A stretch of 64,000 nucleotides of DNA from Owenia fusiformis (GCA_903813345.2 CAIIXF020000001.1:24851915-24915914), one strand, 5' to 3'; numbered from the stretch's first letter, positions 50,201 through 61,410 are shown. Program-made: numbers and translations. Notes: generated by a model not told the origin, from the letters alone.

Positions 50201-51748
50201 TTGCTGATGCAACAACGGCTGATGCTACAACAACAGTAGCTGACACAACTACAGTGGCTGACGCAACTACAGCTGATGCTACAACAACAGTTGCTGATGC
50301 AACAACGGCTGATGTTACAACAACAGTAGCTGACACAACTACAGTGGCTGACGCAACTACGGCAGATACTACAGCAGCTGATGCTACAAGTACAGTGGCT
50401 GACACAACTACAGCTGATGCTACAACAACGGTTGCTGATGCAACAACGGCTGATGTTACAACAACAGTTGCTCACACAACTACAGTGGCTGACCTAACTT
50501 CGGCAGATACTACAGCAGCTGATACCACAAGTACAGTGGCAGACACATCTACAGCTGATGCTACAACAACAGGTGCTGATGCAACAACAGCTGATGTTAC
50601 AACAACAGTAGCTGACACAACTACTGTGGCTTACGCAACTACGGCAGATACTACAGCAGCTGATGCTACAAGTACAGTGGCTGACACAACTACAGCTGAT
50701 GCTACAACAACAGTTGCTGATGCAACAACGGCTGATGTTACAACAGCAGTTGCTGACACAACTACAGTGGCTGACGCAATGACGGCAGATACTACAGCAG
50801 CTGATGCTACAAGTACAGTGGCTGACACAACTACAGCTGATGCTACAACAACAGTTGCTGATGCAACAACGGCTGATGTTACAACAACAGTAGCTGACAC
50901 AACTACAGTGGCTGACGCAACTACGGCAGATACTACAGCAGCTGATGCTACAACTACAGTGGCTGACACAACTGCAGCTGATGCTACAACAACAGTTGCT
51001 GATGCAACAACGGCTGATGTTACAACAGCAGTTGCTGACACAACTACAGTGGCTGACGCAACTACGGCAGATTCTACAGCAGCTGATGCTACAAGTACAG
51101 TGGCTGACACAACTACAGCTGATGCTACAACAACAGTTGCTGATGCAACAACGGCTGATGTTACAACAACAGTAGCTGACACAACTACAGTGGCTGACGC
51201 AACTACGGCAGATACTACAGCAGCTGATGCTACAACTACAGTGGCTGACACAACTGCACCTGATGCTACAACAACAGTTGCTGATGCAACAACGGCTGAT
51301 GTTACAACAACAGTTGCTGACACAACTACAGTGGCTGACGCAACTACGGCAGATACTACAGCAGCTGATGCTACAACAACAGTTGCTGATTCAACAACGG
51401 CTGATGTTACAACAACAGTAGCTGACACAACTACAGTGGCTGACGCAACTACGGCAGAAACTACAGCAGCTGATGCTACAACTACAGTGGCTGACACAAC
51501 AACAGCTGATGCTACAACAACAGTTGCTGATGCAACAACGGCTGATGTTACAACAACAGTTGCTGACACATCTACAGTGGCTGACGCAACTACGGCAGAT
51601 ACTACAGCAGCTGATGCTATAAGTACAGTGGCTGACACAACTACAGCTGATGCTACAACAACAGTTGCTGATGCAACAACGGCTGATGTTACAACAACAG
51701 TAGCTGACACAACTACAGTGGCTGACGCAACTACGGCAGCTTCTACAG
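35255..51748 (+). CDS. Gene 1 exon 2: giant Thr/Ala/Asp/Val repeat exon
   Basis: A single 16,494-bp exon of about 5,497 codons with no stop. The acceptor is TTTCTTACAG|CT at 35245-35254. The donor is CTACAG|GTACAAG at 51749. Both junctions are phase 1 and the length is a multiple of three, so the exon is symmetric. The consensus unit is 47 residues (141 bp): eight modules of 6, 6, 4, 7, 6, 6, 6 and 6 residues such as VADTTT, VADATT, ADTT, AADATTT and ADVTTT. The composition per unit is 21 Thr, 13 Ala, 8 Asp and 5 Val. About 117 unit lengths fit, some units lacking modules. Pro, Cys and basic residues are almost absent. With the signal peptide upstream this predicts a very long, highly acidic, secreted, probably O-glycosylated polymer. 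It resembles mucin domains by Thr content but lacks their Pro. No known family is recognised and the function is open. Confidence 0.8.
45727..48184 (+). repeat. 1,584-bp higher-order duplication inside the array
   Basis: Rare variants recur at exactly 1,584 bp: GTTGCTGATGCTACAACGG at 45727 and 47311, GCTGAAGCAACTACGG at 46030 and 47614, and CAACAATAGCTGATGC at 46511 and 48095. The 64 residues encoded in another frame at 45959-46153 and 47543-47737 are identical. A large recent block duplication is therefore superimposed on the 141-bp unit. 1,584 is 3 x 528, so the frame is kept. Confidence 0.85.
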
Positions 51749-51832
51749 GTACAAGTTCAGGGAATAATGCTCTCATTCGAAAGTTTATATTTTTAATGAA
51801 ATTTTCACATAACATCCAAAATATCTTGTTAT

Positions 51833-53684
51833 CACGGGGTACCATCGAATAATTTTGGCAACGTACCGGAGAACGAAATTTTACTAAGAAATGGCAATAA
51901 TTCAGCACAATATATTTTTTAACTAGAGTTCTATTTTGATTTTGACAAAAGTAAGTATTCCATGCAATAACTATTTCATTCATGAGTTTGTAGGAATTCT
52001 GTTGGAACCCAGTTCTGATCAAGGGAAAGATCAATACCCGGTGATTTCAGCGGGAAGTGGCGTTTCGTTCATTGGATGAGCTGCGCGCGCACGCATAAAT
52101 GTGATTATCCAATATAATTAGGGGAGGGCTATTTGAAGTAGTTTTTGGTCTCAGGCGCGACCCAGGGCTGTTGTCTTAAGGACATTTCGTTGAAAATGAG
52201 CCATTCGGCTGATAATTGGTAAGAGTTTGCGATCTTATAATGTATAACTGTTACTCAGACACATATTTTGACACGATTCTGTTGGAAATAAGCTTTGAAC
52301 CGAGAGATATTCACGATTGATATGCACATTTTTGATTGTGCCATTGCTTTTCTATTGCACAACCCATGTATTGATAGAAGAAACATTAATAATACAGATT
52401 GGTTTACCTTCAATACATGGCAGACACTACATATCGGTCTATTAATACCAGTTTGTGCCTTAAATAGTTTTATATTTCCATCCACGGCCTGGAGCCTGGG
52501 TGTGTTTGTCTCTTATGTGTATGCTTGTGCATGGACTTCTAATCACTAGCAGAATTTAACATGATGCAAACTCGACATTATAACTCATGCTGTAACATTT
52601 TGACTTCGCTGGAAAACAATAGGAATTATTTTTCTTGCCAATCAATCATGAATCACAATCAAAATTTCAGAATGATCAATCAGGCAATGATCCAAATCAA
52701 GTTATAACATTATATGATATTCAGCAAGAAGTCCGGTAGAAATACAGAATATTTAAACATCAAAGCTGAAAGTTGAAAGCTAATCTGTCAATTTTCTGTC
52801 TGCAAAAGAGCGTCCCAAGAGCGTTTACATTTGACACAATAACAGACTGAGGCCTTGAAATCTAGGATTCCCCAGGAAAATATGACGTCATACTAATTAG
52901 CATAAGGATTTCCCTATTGGGGTGGGTCGAGCCTTGTTCGAAAACACAATCCATAAATACATGCTAATTTCTAAGGAGATAGGAAGTGTATAACGTGTTT
53001 ATCGATTTTGTTTAAAGATTTAATCAATTATCAAATTGTTTAAGTGGATAAAGTGGTCACACTTGCTTCAATTCATAGCGAAATCGACGGATAGAAACTG
53101 ACCGAATTCCCGATATCCTACCCCGTATTACTGTAGGCTATAAGCACAGTGACCTACAGAGGGCGCTATCACAAACAAGTACTGGACGAACCGATAAATT
53201 CCCGGGTATTGTAACGCCCTTGTTCTGATCAAGTACGAAGTTATTGAAATCGGCGCAGACGGACTTTACTCCGAAAGATGGTTTTTCGATTATAACTTTT
53301 CACAACATTTAAGTATAGACTTTTAATTAAACAAATCAGAGTCGTGTGAATCAGAAATAACAGAATTATTCAATAGTATAAGGACTATTCTGTACTTTTA
53401 TCAAAAGTCTATACTTAAATGTTGTAAAAAGTTATAATCGAAAAACCATCTTTCGGAGTGAAGTCCGACTGCGCCGATTTCAATAACTTTGTATTTGATC
53501 AGAACTGGGTTCCAACAGAATTTCTACAAACTCATGAATGAAATAGCCATTGCATGGAATACTTACTTTTGTCAAAATCAAAGTAGAACTCTAGTTAAAA
53601 AATATATTGTGCTAAATTATTGCCATTTCTTAGTAAAATGTCGTTCTCCGGTACGTTGCCAAAATTATTCGATGGTACCCCGTG
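51833..53684. mobile_element. 1.85 kb non-autonomous DNA transposon, CAC ends, 5-bp TSD
   Basis: Inverted ends of about 190 bp (51833-52022 and 53495-53684) start CACGGGGTACCATCGAATAA on both sides. Perfect GTTAT duplications flank them (51828-51832 and 53685-53689). Like the element at 569-5370 it has CAC...GGGG ends and a 5-bp duplication, as in Transib-like elements. No transposase was seen. It lies 85 bp after the donor of the giant exon, inside the next intron. Confidence 0.8.
53222..53505. repeat. Internal hairpin of the 1.85 kb element
   Basis: 53222-53322 and 53405-53505 are inverted copies of about 100 bp (GTTATTGAAATCGGCGCAG and AAGATGGTTTTTCGATTATA in the left arm), with an about 80-bp loop. 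The right arm is continuous with the right terminal repeat, so this end is folded twice. Confidence 0.75.
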
Positions 53685-54210
53685 GTTATAGATCCCTACA
53701 ATATCAGTATTTTTAATTTAATTGGTCAAAAGTTATGGTTTCTAAGGTAAATTGACTTTTGGGTAGGCGGGGCACTTTTACGTCACTGTATTCCATAGAA
53801 AAACAGCCAATGTTACGATTGAATCACCTGGAGTTCCTTTTAATTTCTTTTCTATGTACATATCTGCTATTACTTCTCAGAGTCACATGTATCGTTGCGA
53901 GGTGTTCAAGTACATTCCCTTGTGTTTAATGCACAGTCGCTGGTGTCGAACCCATTGGTGATAGTATGCTTGGAAGCTTTTGGGAAAACTTGGAAGGGCG
54001 ATCTGGAACTGCACTTGAAAATTCTTGCATTATTCCATACCATACATGTCTTAACTCATCCTTCATCCTGTTAAATCAAGGATTGCATCATAGCATCTTT
54101 AACATACCCTTTCCAAATAATAACATACATAACATCGTTTCTTGGTTAATTTGGTCTGTCCTCCAAGGCAGATCTGGTCTGTTTAAGCTTTTCCTCTTTA
54201 GGAATTTCAG

Positions 54211-54257
54211 TCATCTTTGAATCTCTCAAGTGTGACTTTTGTTTGATGATGTCATGA
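54211..54257 (+). CDS. Candidate last exon of gene 1
   Basis: A pyrimidine tract and TTTCAG acceptor (to 54210) are followed by TC plus codons encoding IFESLKCDFCLMMS and a TGA at 54255-54257. The phase fits the phase-1 donor at 51748. AATAAA at 54356-54361 follows about 100 bases later. The tail would be about 15 residues and carry the only cysteines of the mature protein. The second copy of this block (54745) also has the acceptor but stops sooner. Other exons between 51749 and 54210 cannot be excluded, and the block may instead be a dispersed repeat. Confidence 0.3.
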
Positions 54258-54355
54258 GCAATCATGTATGATATAAAGTTTACTAGAATTGTGATTGTGA
54301 TATCATTTAGTTGTACTACGTATACATTCACTATTTGTAATTTAAACGAGAAGAA

Positions 54356-54361
54356 ATAAAA
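54356..54361 (+). promoter_or_regulatory. Candidate polyadenylation signal
   Basis: AATAAA, placed after the candidate last exon of gene 1. In an AT-rich genome such a hexamer is common, so this rests on position only. Confidence 0.3.
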
Positions 54362-54990
54362 TATAGCAGGGAAATAATAAAATGTTTGTTGGATGTTATG
54401 TGAAAATTGCATTAACAAATATTAGAACATATATTATTCATGTGTAATTTGCCAAAAGCTCCCTCAGAATGTGTCCTTAACTAGAATATTTTGAATAGCA
54501 GTCAGTCATTGAACATGTTGAAAACATGATCATGTCGCTCTTGTGAATTTAATTCTCCTGCATTTGTGCTGTCAAATAATTGGTAATCTCCTAACATTTA
54601 GATATCATCTATGCTCATAATAATTTTTGAGTCATTAATTTACGAAATAAGAATTCTTTTAAGAAGTAGCTAAAATACTTTTAATAACTCATTATATTAT
54701 GGCAGCTGTGATCTGTTAAAGCTTCTCTTCTTTTTGTATTTCAGTCATCTTTGAATCTCTCAAGTGTGATTTTGTTTGATGATGTCAATGAGTAATGATG
54801 TGTGATATGAAGTTTACTAGAACATAGATTATGATGTCACATAGTTATTCTTATTTTACGATTTGTAATTCAAACAGAACAAATGGAATATACAGGGTGG
54901 GCCAAAACTAGTACATTCTGTGACGTAAAGTGCCCGCCTACCGAAAAGTCAAGTTACCATAGTAATCATCATTTCTGACCAATCAAACTA

Positions 54991-57900
54991 GAGATGCTAA
55001 TATTCTAGGACCCAATAACAAGACATTTTTGGATACTTTGTGAAAATTTCATAAAAATTATTAAAAACCTTTGAAATGGGTTACCTGTATTTACAGGCGA
55101 GCAGGCGACCCAGGCGGGCGCTTTTATTTTTTTCATAGGGGTGGTAGGATCAAAAACACATTCCAAAATTATTTTATTGCATGATTATGTTTGAGATTCT
55201 GTCGTCGTGTAACTATATTGCTAACCACAATTGGAAAAAGTTCCCTACCCGAATAAAAATAAAAGTAACTAAATTGTCGTTGAAAATAAGAAATCGTGTT
55301 TACTGAAGCAAGGTTGGGATGTGTAATTGGGAGGAATCAGGGCAATCCGCGCGAGGTTCGTTTTTTCTTGCTCTTCACAAGATACGCAAGTAGCAGCAAA
55401 TTGGAATCTGTTAAAAAAACGAGAGTGATAGCGATGTATGGGTCTGGTCTACTGCGCGCTGATTGGTCAACAGTGATCAGTGACGTCAGGGTCAAGTGAG
55501 GTCACCTGCTTGACCACTGAGAACATTAAATTTAGAGAAAATCGGGACAAACTGAGCATGGCATAAGTAAACTGAACAATATTGCAAAATATTACACAGG
55601 ATTTAAAAGGCCGAAACTGTTTGGAAAGTTCCTAAATTTAGTGTAATTAAAATCTTGAACGGAAGTTAAAAATCCAGTGTCCTTGACCTGACCGGAAGAC
55701 GACAACAACAAGATAGGTCCAACAAGATAATGCAGCAAACTCTTTGTCAAGATCTGCTTGGAGAAAAAAGTTGCCTAGCCCTGATACCCCGGCCTGATAC
55801 CATCAGTAGTGTAAGGCACTGAACGATACCATATTCTTGTTTGTTTTATTGTTGGTTAGGTAGCACGCCTGTGACGTCACAAACGATTGACAAGAATTTA
55901 AACCTACTTCAGTTAACTTGATTTCTTATTTTCAAGGTATGAGTACCGTAATCCAACACCAAATTCGAAAATTCATAACAATACTTTGCAAATATGGCGT
56001 TCGCTTACCCCCTATAGTGTTATATATCAAAATGTACCTGTTCATATAGGGGTTCGATTGATGTACATCAAATTATAGGGAGTCGGGTTACTTTTTGAGA
56101 TATCAGCGTCCATTTATTGTAACTCGCGTTTGCTACCATTTCCTCAATTCTGAGATGACGGGCAAACGCGTAGTAAACATGCTCACGTCGGAACTATTTT
56201 GACCTACATCGCTATTTTCGTAATTCAAATGAAAGTTGAACTCCTCCTCTTTATTTTGATACCAAATAGTGGCATACTAGGTACCCTAGAAGCCAACTAT
56301 GGCGTAATTTAGAATAATACCACAGGTTTTTAAATGGACTATATACCTGGTAAAAAAACATCTTGCAGTTGTACTCAAACCATTTTAATTGATTTCGATA
56401 TATTTATGTGACCTTAAAGGCCACACTTAACGATGGTGAACCATCAACAATTCCAAAAGTTCATTTTATCATGATATCGGGGATATAAAGTCAGCACGTG
56501 TCTGTTTTCGGGGCAAAACTGATTTCATTTTCAGAGCAGAAATTTTACATCACGTGACATGATGTGTGTAGTTGAAACAATTTGCCGCGAAATACGATTT
56601 TGTAGATAAACTTAAACCATGGCCTTCAAAAACGAGTTATTCGCTCTTATGTTGAGCCAATTATTGCATGATTGAGGCTATTCTCATCAATTTCGCAAAG
56701 GGTATAATATCACTTGCAATTGAGTGCGGAATCAATCGAGCTGAAACGCTATTGCCAGTGTTTGGGGATTAAAACTTTTTAACCCGAATGTAATGCTTTA
56801 AGGCCAAAATATAATTACTGGGTGGTTAACATATTCAGTTATTGATATACCGGTTTAACAAATGCATTTCGATCAATTCCTTGTATATGTAATGAATAAT
56901 ATTGCACTGCTCTTTCCTCAGGAATTTCTTTTTGTGAAGTTCAATCAATTAAAAATATTTATGTGACTATTTGAATGCGTGCGAATGTGGAACTAATTTA
57001 TATTTCTACTTTGGTTCAGCCTTCGTAGTAGTTTACAGCAACAACTTTTCGATTTAGCGCCAGAATAACTTGGCACACGGTACGTCATGGTCAGGTAACC
57101 TCAAAAATTGCGCAAAAACAACATTTCAGAGGTTGACAGTCTTATCTTAGTAAATCGTGTTGTGTGGGGAAATATCACAAGCTTTGTAGTCAAAATAACA
57201 AAAGGGATGCTATTTGTGCTAAAAACAAGACAATAAGAGATTCTTCATTTGGTTTGAGTACAACTTTAACTGCAACTATTTCCACTGCTAGAAAAAAATG
57301 AACAAAGAATTATTATTTCACTCTGAATGCATTGCACGTCGTAAAATCCATTGAAAAGAAAACTTTATTATACTTTTAGTGCAAACACATTGACTAAATT
57401 TAGTGGTGAAAGGTGTACAGGGTGACTAAATTATTTACATGCGATTAAATATTCTTCTTGTTAGGGTCAATTTAAAAATGTGTCCACTTTCGACAGAAAA
57501 GAAAATTTCCGTGTCAACCAAAGGGTTACACATCATTTGTACCAATCACATTCTTTTAGGTTCCTGTTAAGCTGCATTTTGTGAGTGCAGAGGTTGAGAT
57601 CATTAATAATGAGGAAGTGACTTCTGTTTTTGGAACAACATTCAATGCAATTACACACAGTGCTTTCAGGTGCCCTCATACCCCATTCTAAGAAACCTCC
57701 CAAGATAGAAAAGCTGATCATTATTTCCATTTAGGTGTTTAAAAGTTCTCCTTTCTAGCTCTTCTAAATCATTTTTATATATTCGACTTTGATACCACAT
57801 GCCATGTAGTGCTTGACTGTGCATTCTGCTGTCTTAACGATTTCTTGAAAATTCGTCCAACAGAATTTTGTACAGCGTTTGAGGTGTTCTTGCTCAGAGG

Positions 57901-58689
57901 CCAAGCATTTCAGTCATCTGATTTTTACTGGGTGTTTTTACAATTGCTTATTCTTCATTTTTCATTTAGAATATTAAATGATGACTTTGATTTCACGTCT
58001 TTTTGGAATTTATTGCTAAATTTCTCATAAAATCTCAAAATACGATCTTGTCAAAATGTTGATTTTCCGAAAATTGGACACATTCTAAGATCATCAATGA
58101 TATCACAAATAATCAATTTTATGAAACAACCTTTATATCATATTATCATCCATAGATTCCAGTTTATGGACATAAAAAATTGGGTTGATAGGATAGGTTT
58201 TTCAGAAAGTATTACACTTTAAGAGGGTTTTGTTTTTTGGGTCACCTTTTATTTAATTCATAATCTAAGTATTCGGTCTTTTGTAAAGCAACATTTCACG
58301 TTTTATAATAAGACGTGTAATCAAACCCCATTAAAACATTTTCAAGTTCAGGTTTTAAAGTTGTTCTTTTCGTAGATTGTTCTTAAAAAAGATGGCCTCG
58401 TCTTAGCTGGATTTGGTGAAAAAAGTTCACTTACCCCCAGTCTTAACAAACTGGAATGCATACCACAATGGCATTTGGGAAACCATTGTGCAAATTTCTA
58501 TTTTTATAGCCCCGCCTTCACGCGATGTTATCACGTATATGGTAATAGGCATAATAGGCTTCCGACAAATTAAGTGATGATGAAAAAGATTGACATTTTC
58601 AATGCTGGTTCATTTTTTCTGCCAATGAACAGCCTTTGAGTTAAAAGTAAACCAAGATTAACGTGTGAGGAAAGGAAAACACAGATGTA
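54991..58689. other. Region between genes 1 and 2, little recognised
   Basis: No supported gene. A short diverged inverted repeat (GAAAATAAGAAATC near 55281 and GATTTCTTATTTTC near 55920) marks an old DNA element. ACAGGGTGACTAAATTATTT near 57419 resembles a terminal repeat without a visible partner. Promoter sequence of gene 2 should lie at the right end. Confidence 0.4.
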
Positions 58690-58767
58690 ATCAAATCGAT
58701 TTTGTTTGATACGTCGTAGAATGGATTATTATAAATCTTTAAATATGTAGAGGAATCAGTGAACATC

Positions 58768-58819
58768 ATGGCGATTGCAACAACAATAGTGCCACTCCTC
58801 CTTGTGGTGTTATCAACAA
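58768..58819 (+). CDS. Gene 2 exon 1: signal peptide of paralogous repeat protein
   Basis: ATG starts MAIATTIVPLLLVVLST, a secretion signal with a hydrophobic core. The exon ends ACAA|GTATGA in phase 1, exactly as in gene 1. About 60 bp upstream also align with gene 1 (CGTCGTAGAATGGATTATTA against CGTTGTAGAATGGAATACTA). It lacks the lysines seen in gene 1's signal. The next coding sequence in the same phase and orientation is the repeat exon at 61809. Confidence 0.65.
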
Positions 58820-60440
58820 GTATGAACTTTTTCTTTTCAATATTTTTTCATAATTAGTCTAAATTACACGCGACGGAATTTTGATTTTGAAATTTCAAAA
58901 ATGCGTCAGTAAACAAATACATTTGCTTCAATTGACTTACATATACTATATATGCTAAGTCTATTGTTAGCTTTTGTTATATTTTTCTAAATTATTTGGT
59001 GACTGCATAAGTCTCCTGCAACTCAGTTGACGATTAAGAATTAAAAACTTCATTGTTTACTATATAAAAAATTGTCTATATAGTATAAGGGCATGCGTTA
59101 GAATTGGTTTGCTGTTCAAAAATGTTGCATTTATAGACTTGACTTGACGTTGTCTGCATGTTTCAAAATATTTCTCTTGATTTAACTTTAAGCCAATTTT
59201 CGTGATTCTTGCAAATGGAGTAAGTATTTATTTTTTCATTCTTGACCTGTCATTTTACATCATCCACAAAACAGATGTCAATTGCAAAGTACACGTGAAT
59301 AACAATGTTTGTGCCTTTCAATTTTGTTAATTACTTCTTTGTTTTGTGTAGGTCAAGATTGTCGCTATATAATTAATTAGTTAATTAAGAGTTCTGTTGT
59401 TCAGAATTTTCGATCCGTTTGTGGCATTCTATAATAATATTACATTCAGGATGTGCCGATATCTTATCTACTTTTTTAAAATACTCGTGTATATAGTATA
59501 TATCTGAAAAGAACTATCAGATGTTTTTGCTAATGTGGGCTAATCAATAACTTCCGTGCACATGCATTAATAATTTGGGCTTCTATCAAAATTCATTACC
59601 CTTCTAACTCTCAATGATTTGGGCGTTGTATGAAATTATGAAAAATTCTTGGTAATCATTTTAGACGGCAAGAAATCTGGGTGTTATCTGAATAACCCCA
59701 GTGACCCATAATATAAAACGCCAAGCCCAAATGTATTCAGCAAATGAATAAGTTTCATTCATCTTGAGTTCTTTGAGCAATGGAATTATTTGAATTGTAG
59801 GTTCTCTTTGTTAATGTCATGTCATACACCGTGTACAATTGATGTATGGAACAAGCTATGTATACCTTGTATGAAAGAAAGTGGTAACATAAGCATGCTT
59901 GTTCTTACAACACGGAAGTTATACTCTCATATAAAAAGCATCCAAGTGAAATGAATTTCTCATTTACTTTTTTTGCCCATAGAATGTCTTCTTTAAAATA
60001 ATATTTATTGACATTGACATCCCATGCCCCATAGATAATATTAGCATCTGGTATTCTTAACATAGAGGTCAATGTCACGTTATAGATGAACTAAACATGG
60101 ATATTAATGTGACATTTGGATTGAGATGGTAGAATGTTGGAAGAACTATTTTCAAAATTCTATTTCCTGGAATACCTGACCCATTGCAAGCCTAAATTCA
60201 TGAGAATGATTTTGCCTCAAACGATTTCAAGTGGAACGCTTATGATAAAGTAGTTGGAACAATAAAACTTATTACAAAATGATATGAAATGACTAACAAT
60301 TTTTCGAAATGTATTCAGTCTAAATAACCTACTCGTTCTGGTTGCTTTTAATTTGATTCTAAACTGTAGAACGTAAAATAAACAATACAATTGGAGTAAC
60401 GTCGACGTAACATTCAAAGTGATCAAAGAATTACTTAACT
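58820..60440 (+). other. Gene 2 intron 1, first part
   Basis: AT-rich intron. 59754-59855 aligns with 30957-31055 in gene 1's intron, supporting duplication of the whole locus. No exon or transposon was recognised. Confidence 0.5.
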
Positions 60441-61410
60441 TGATTAACATGGGTGACATTTTTATCGCACCCTAAGGTGCTTTATTGTAATCAGCCGGGC
60501 GGTTGGGAGGTCGGACAGGCGGTCGGGCGGGCGGGCCGGGCGTCCCGAATAATCTTGTCTACAGGTTTCCAGCTAAACAGTTTGAGGGATTAATTTGAAA
60601 TTATCAGGGATGTTTCCACCTATGAAAGTTTAGAACTGATTAGTTTTTCGGCATTCTTGGTAAATGTTAAGCGGCGATTTTGAATTTTCCGTCCTAAAAT
60701 CTTGTCTGTCAAGGCTTGTCTACAGGTTTCCAGCCAAACCGTTTGATGGATTCATTTGAAATTCTCAGGAATGTTTTTACTTAGGTAAGTTTAGAACTGA
60801 TTAGATTTTCGGCATTCTGGGTAAATGTTAAGGCGGCCATTTTGGATTTTCCGTCCTAAAATCTTACCTGTCAAGGATTGTCTACAGGTTTCCAGCCAAA
60901 CTGTTTGAGGTATTCATTTGAAATTATCAGGGATGTTTCCACCTATGAAAGTTTAGAACTGATTAGTTTTTCGGCATTCTTGGTAAATGTTAAAGCGGCG
61001 ATTTTGAATTTTCCGTCCTAAAATCTTGTCTGTCAAGGCTTGTCTACAGGTTTCCAGCCAAACCGTTTGAGTGATTCATTTGAAATTCTCAGGGATGTTT
61101 CTACTTATGTAAGTTTAGAACTGATTAGATTTTCGGCACTCTGGGTAAATGTTAAGGCGGCCATTTTGGATTTTCCGTCCTAAAATCTTGTCTGTCAAAG
61201 GCTTGTCTACAGGTTACCAGCCAAACTGTTTGAGGGATTCATTTGAAATTCTAAGGGATGTTTCTACCTATAAAAGTTTAGAACTGATTAGTTTTTCGAC
61301 ATTCTAGATAAATGTTAAGACGGCAATTTTGGATTTTCCGTCCTAAAATCTTGTCTGATAAATGTTAAGGTGGCCATTTTGGATTTTCCGTCCTAAAATC
61401 TTGTCTGTCG
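60441..61410 (+). repeat. 162-bp tandem repeat in gene 2 intron
   Basis: A GC-rich head (GCGGTCGGGCGGGCGGGCC, about 60500-60545) precedes five copies of a unit starting CTTGTCTACAGG or ATTGTCTACAGG. The starts are 60554, 60715, 60877, 61039 and 61202, so the spacing is 161-163 bp. Each holds TTTAGAACTGATTAG and TTTTCCGTCCTAAAATCTTG. Shortened copies follow to about 61410, and one more remnant lies near 61620-61690. Copies alternate between two variants (GGCGATTTTGAATTTT and GGCCATTTTGGATTTT), hinting at a two-unit higher order. Confidence 0.85.

Larger units (their letters stand above)
54181..54895 (+). repeat. Duplicated block of about 170-180 bp (two copies)
   Basis: 54181-54362 and 54715-54893 are homologous. 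Both contain a pyrimidine tract, then TTTCAGTCATCTTTGAATCT then CTCAAGTGTGA, GATGATGTCA, and AAGTTTACTAGAA. The first copy ends with AATAAA; the second does not. Confidence 0.7.
53718..54990. repeat. Inverted repeat fragments of another element
   Basis: 53718-53795 (TTGACTTTTGGGTAGGCGGG then ACGTCACTG) matches the reverse complement of 54915-54985 (GTGACGTAAAGTGCCCGCC then AAAAGTCAAG). The right copy starts ACAGGGTGGGCCAAAACTAG near 54893, a mariner-type end. The orientation suggests two separate family members and not one intact element. Confidence 0.5.

Noticed and set aside
42888-50405. Antisense open frame of about 2,500 residues (Val/Ala/Ser-rich), with similar ones at 35196-37088, 37224-39371 and 61921-63978
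   Set aside because: It is a by-product of the 141-bp repeat, whose length is a multiple of three. It has no start context, signal peptide or splice structure, while the sense frame has all three.
35261-51421. Many Gln/Leu-rich (MLQQQLL) plus-strand frames and Cys/Ser-rich minus-strand frames
   Set aside because: Other frames of the same repeat, repeatedly interrupted; shadows of the sense exon.
35255-51748. CRISPR-like or pure non-coding satellite interpretation of the array
   Set aside because: There are no conserved repeats with unique spacers. The open frame, splice phases and paralogous signal-peptide exons favour a coding exon.
51749-51852. Continuation of the giant frame past 51748 to a stop at 51852
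   Set aside because: The composition changes abruptly after CTACAG|GTACAAG and the frame runs into a transposon end. A splice donor in the matching phase is the better explanation.
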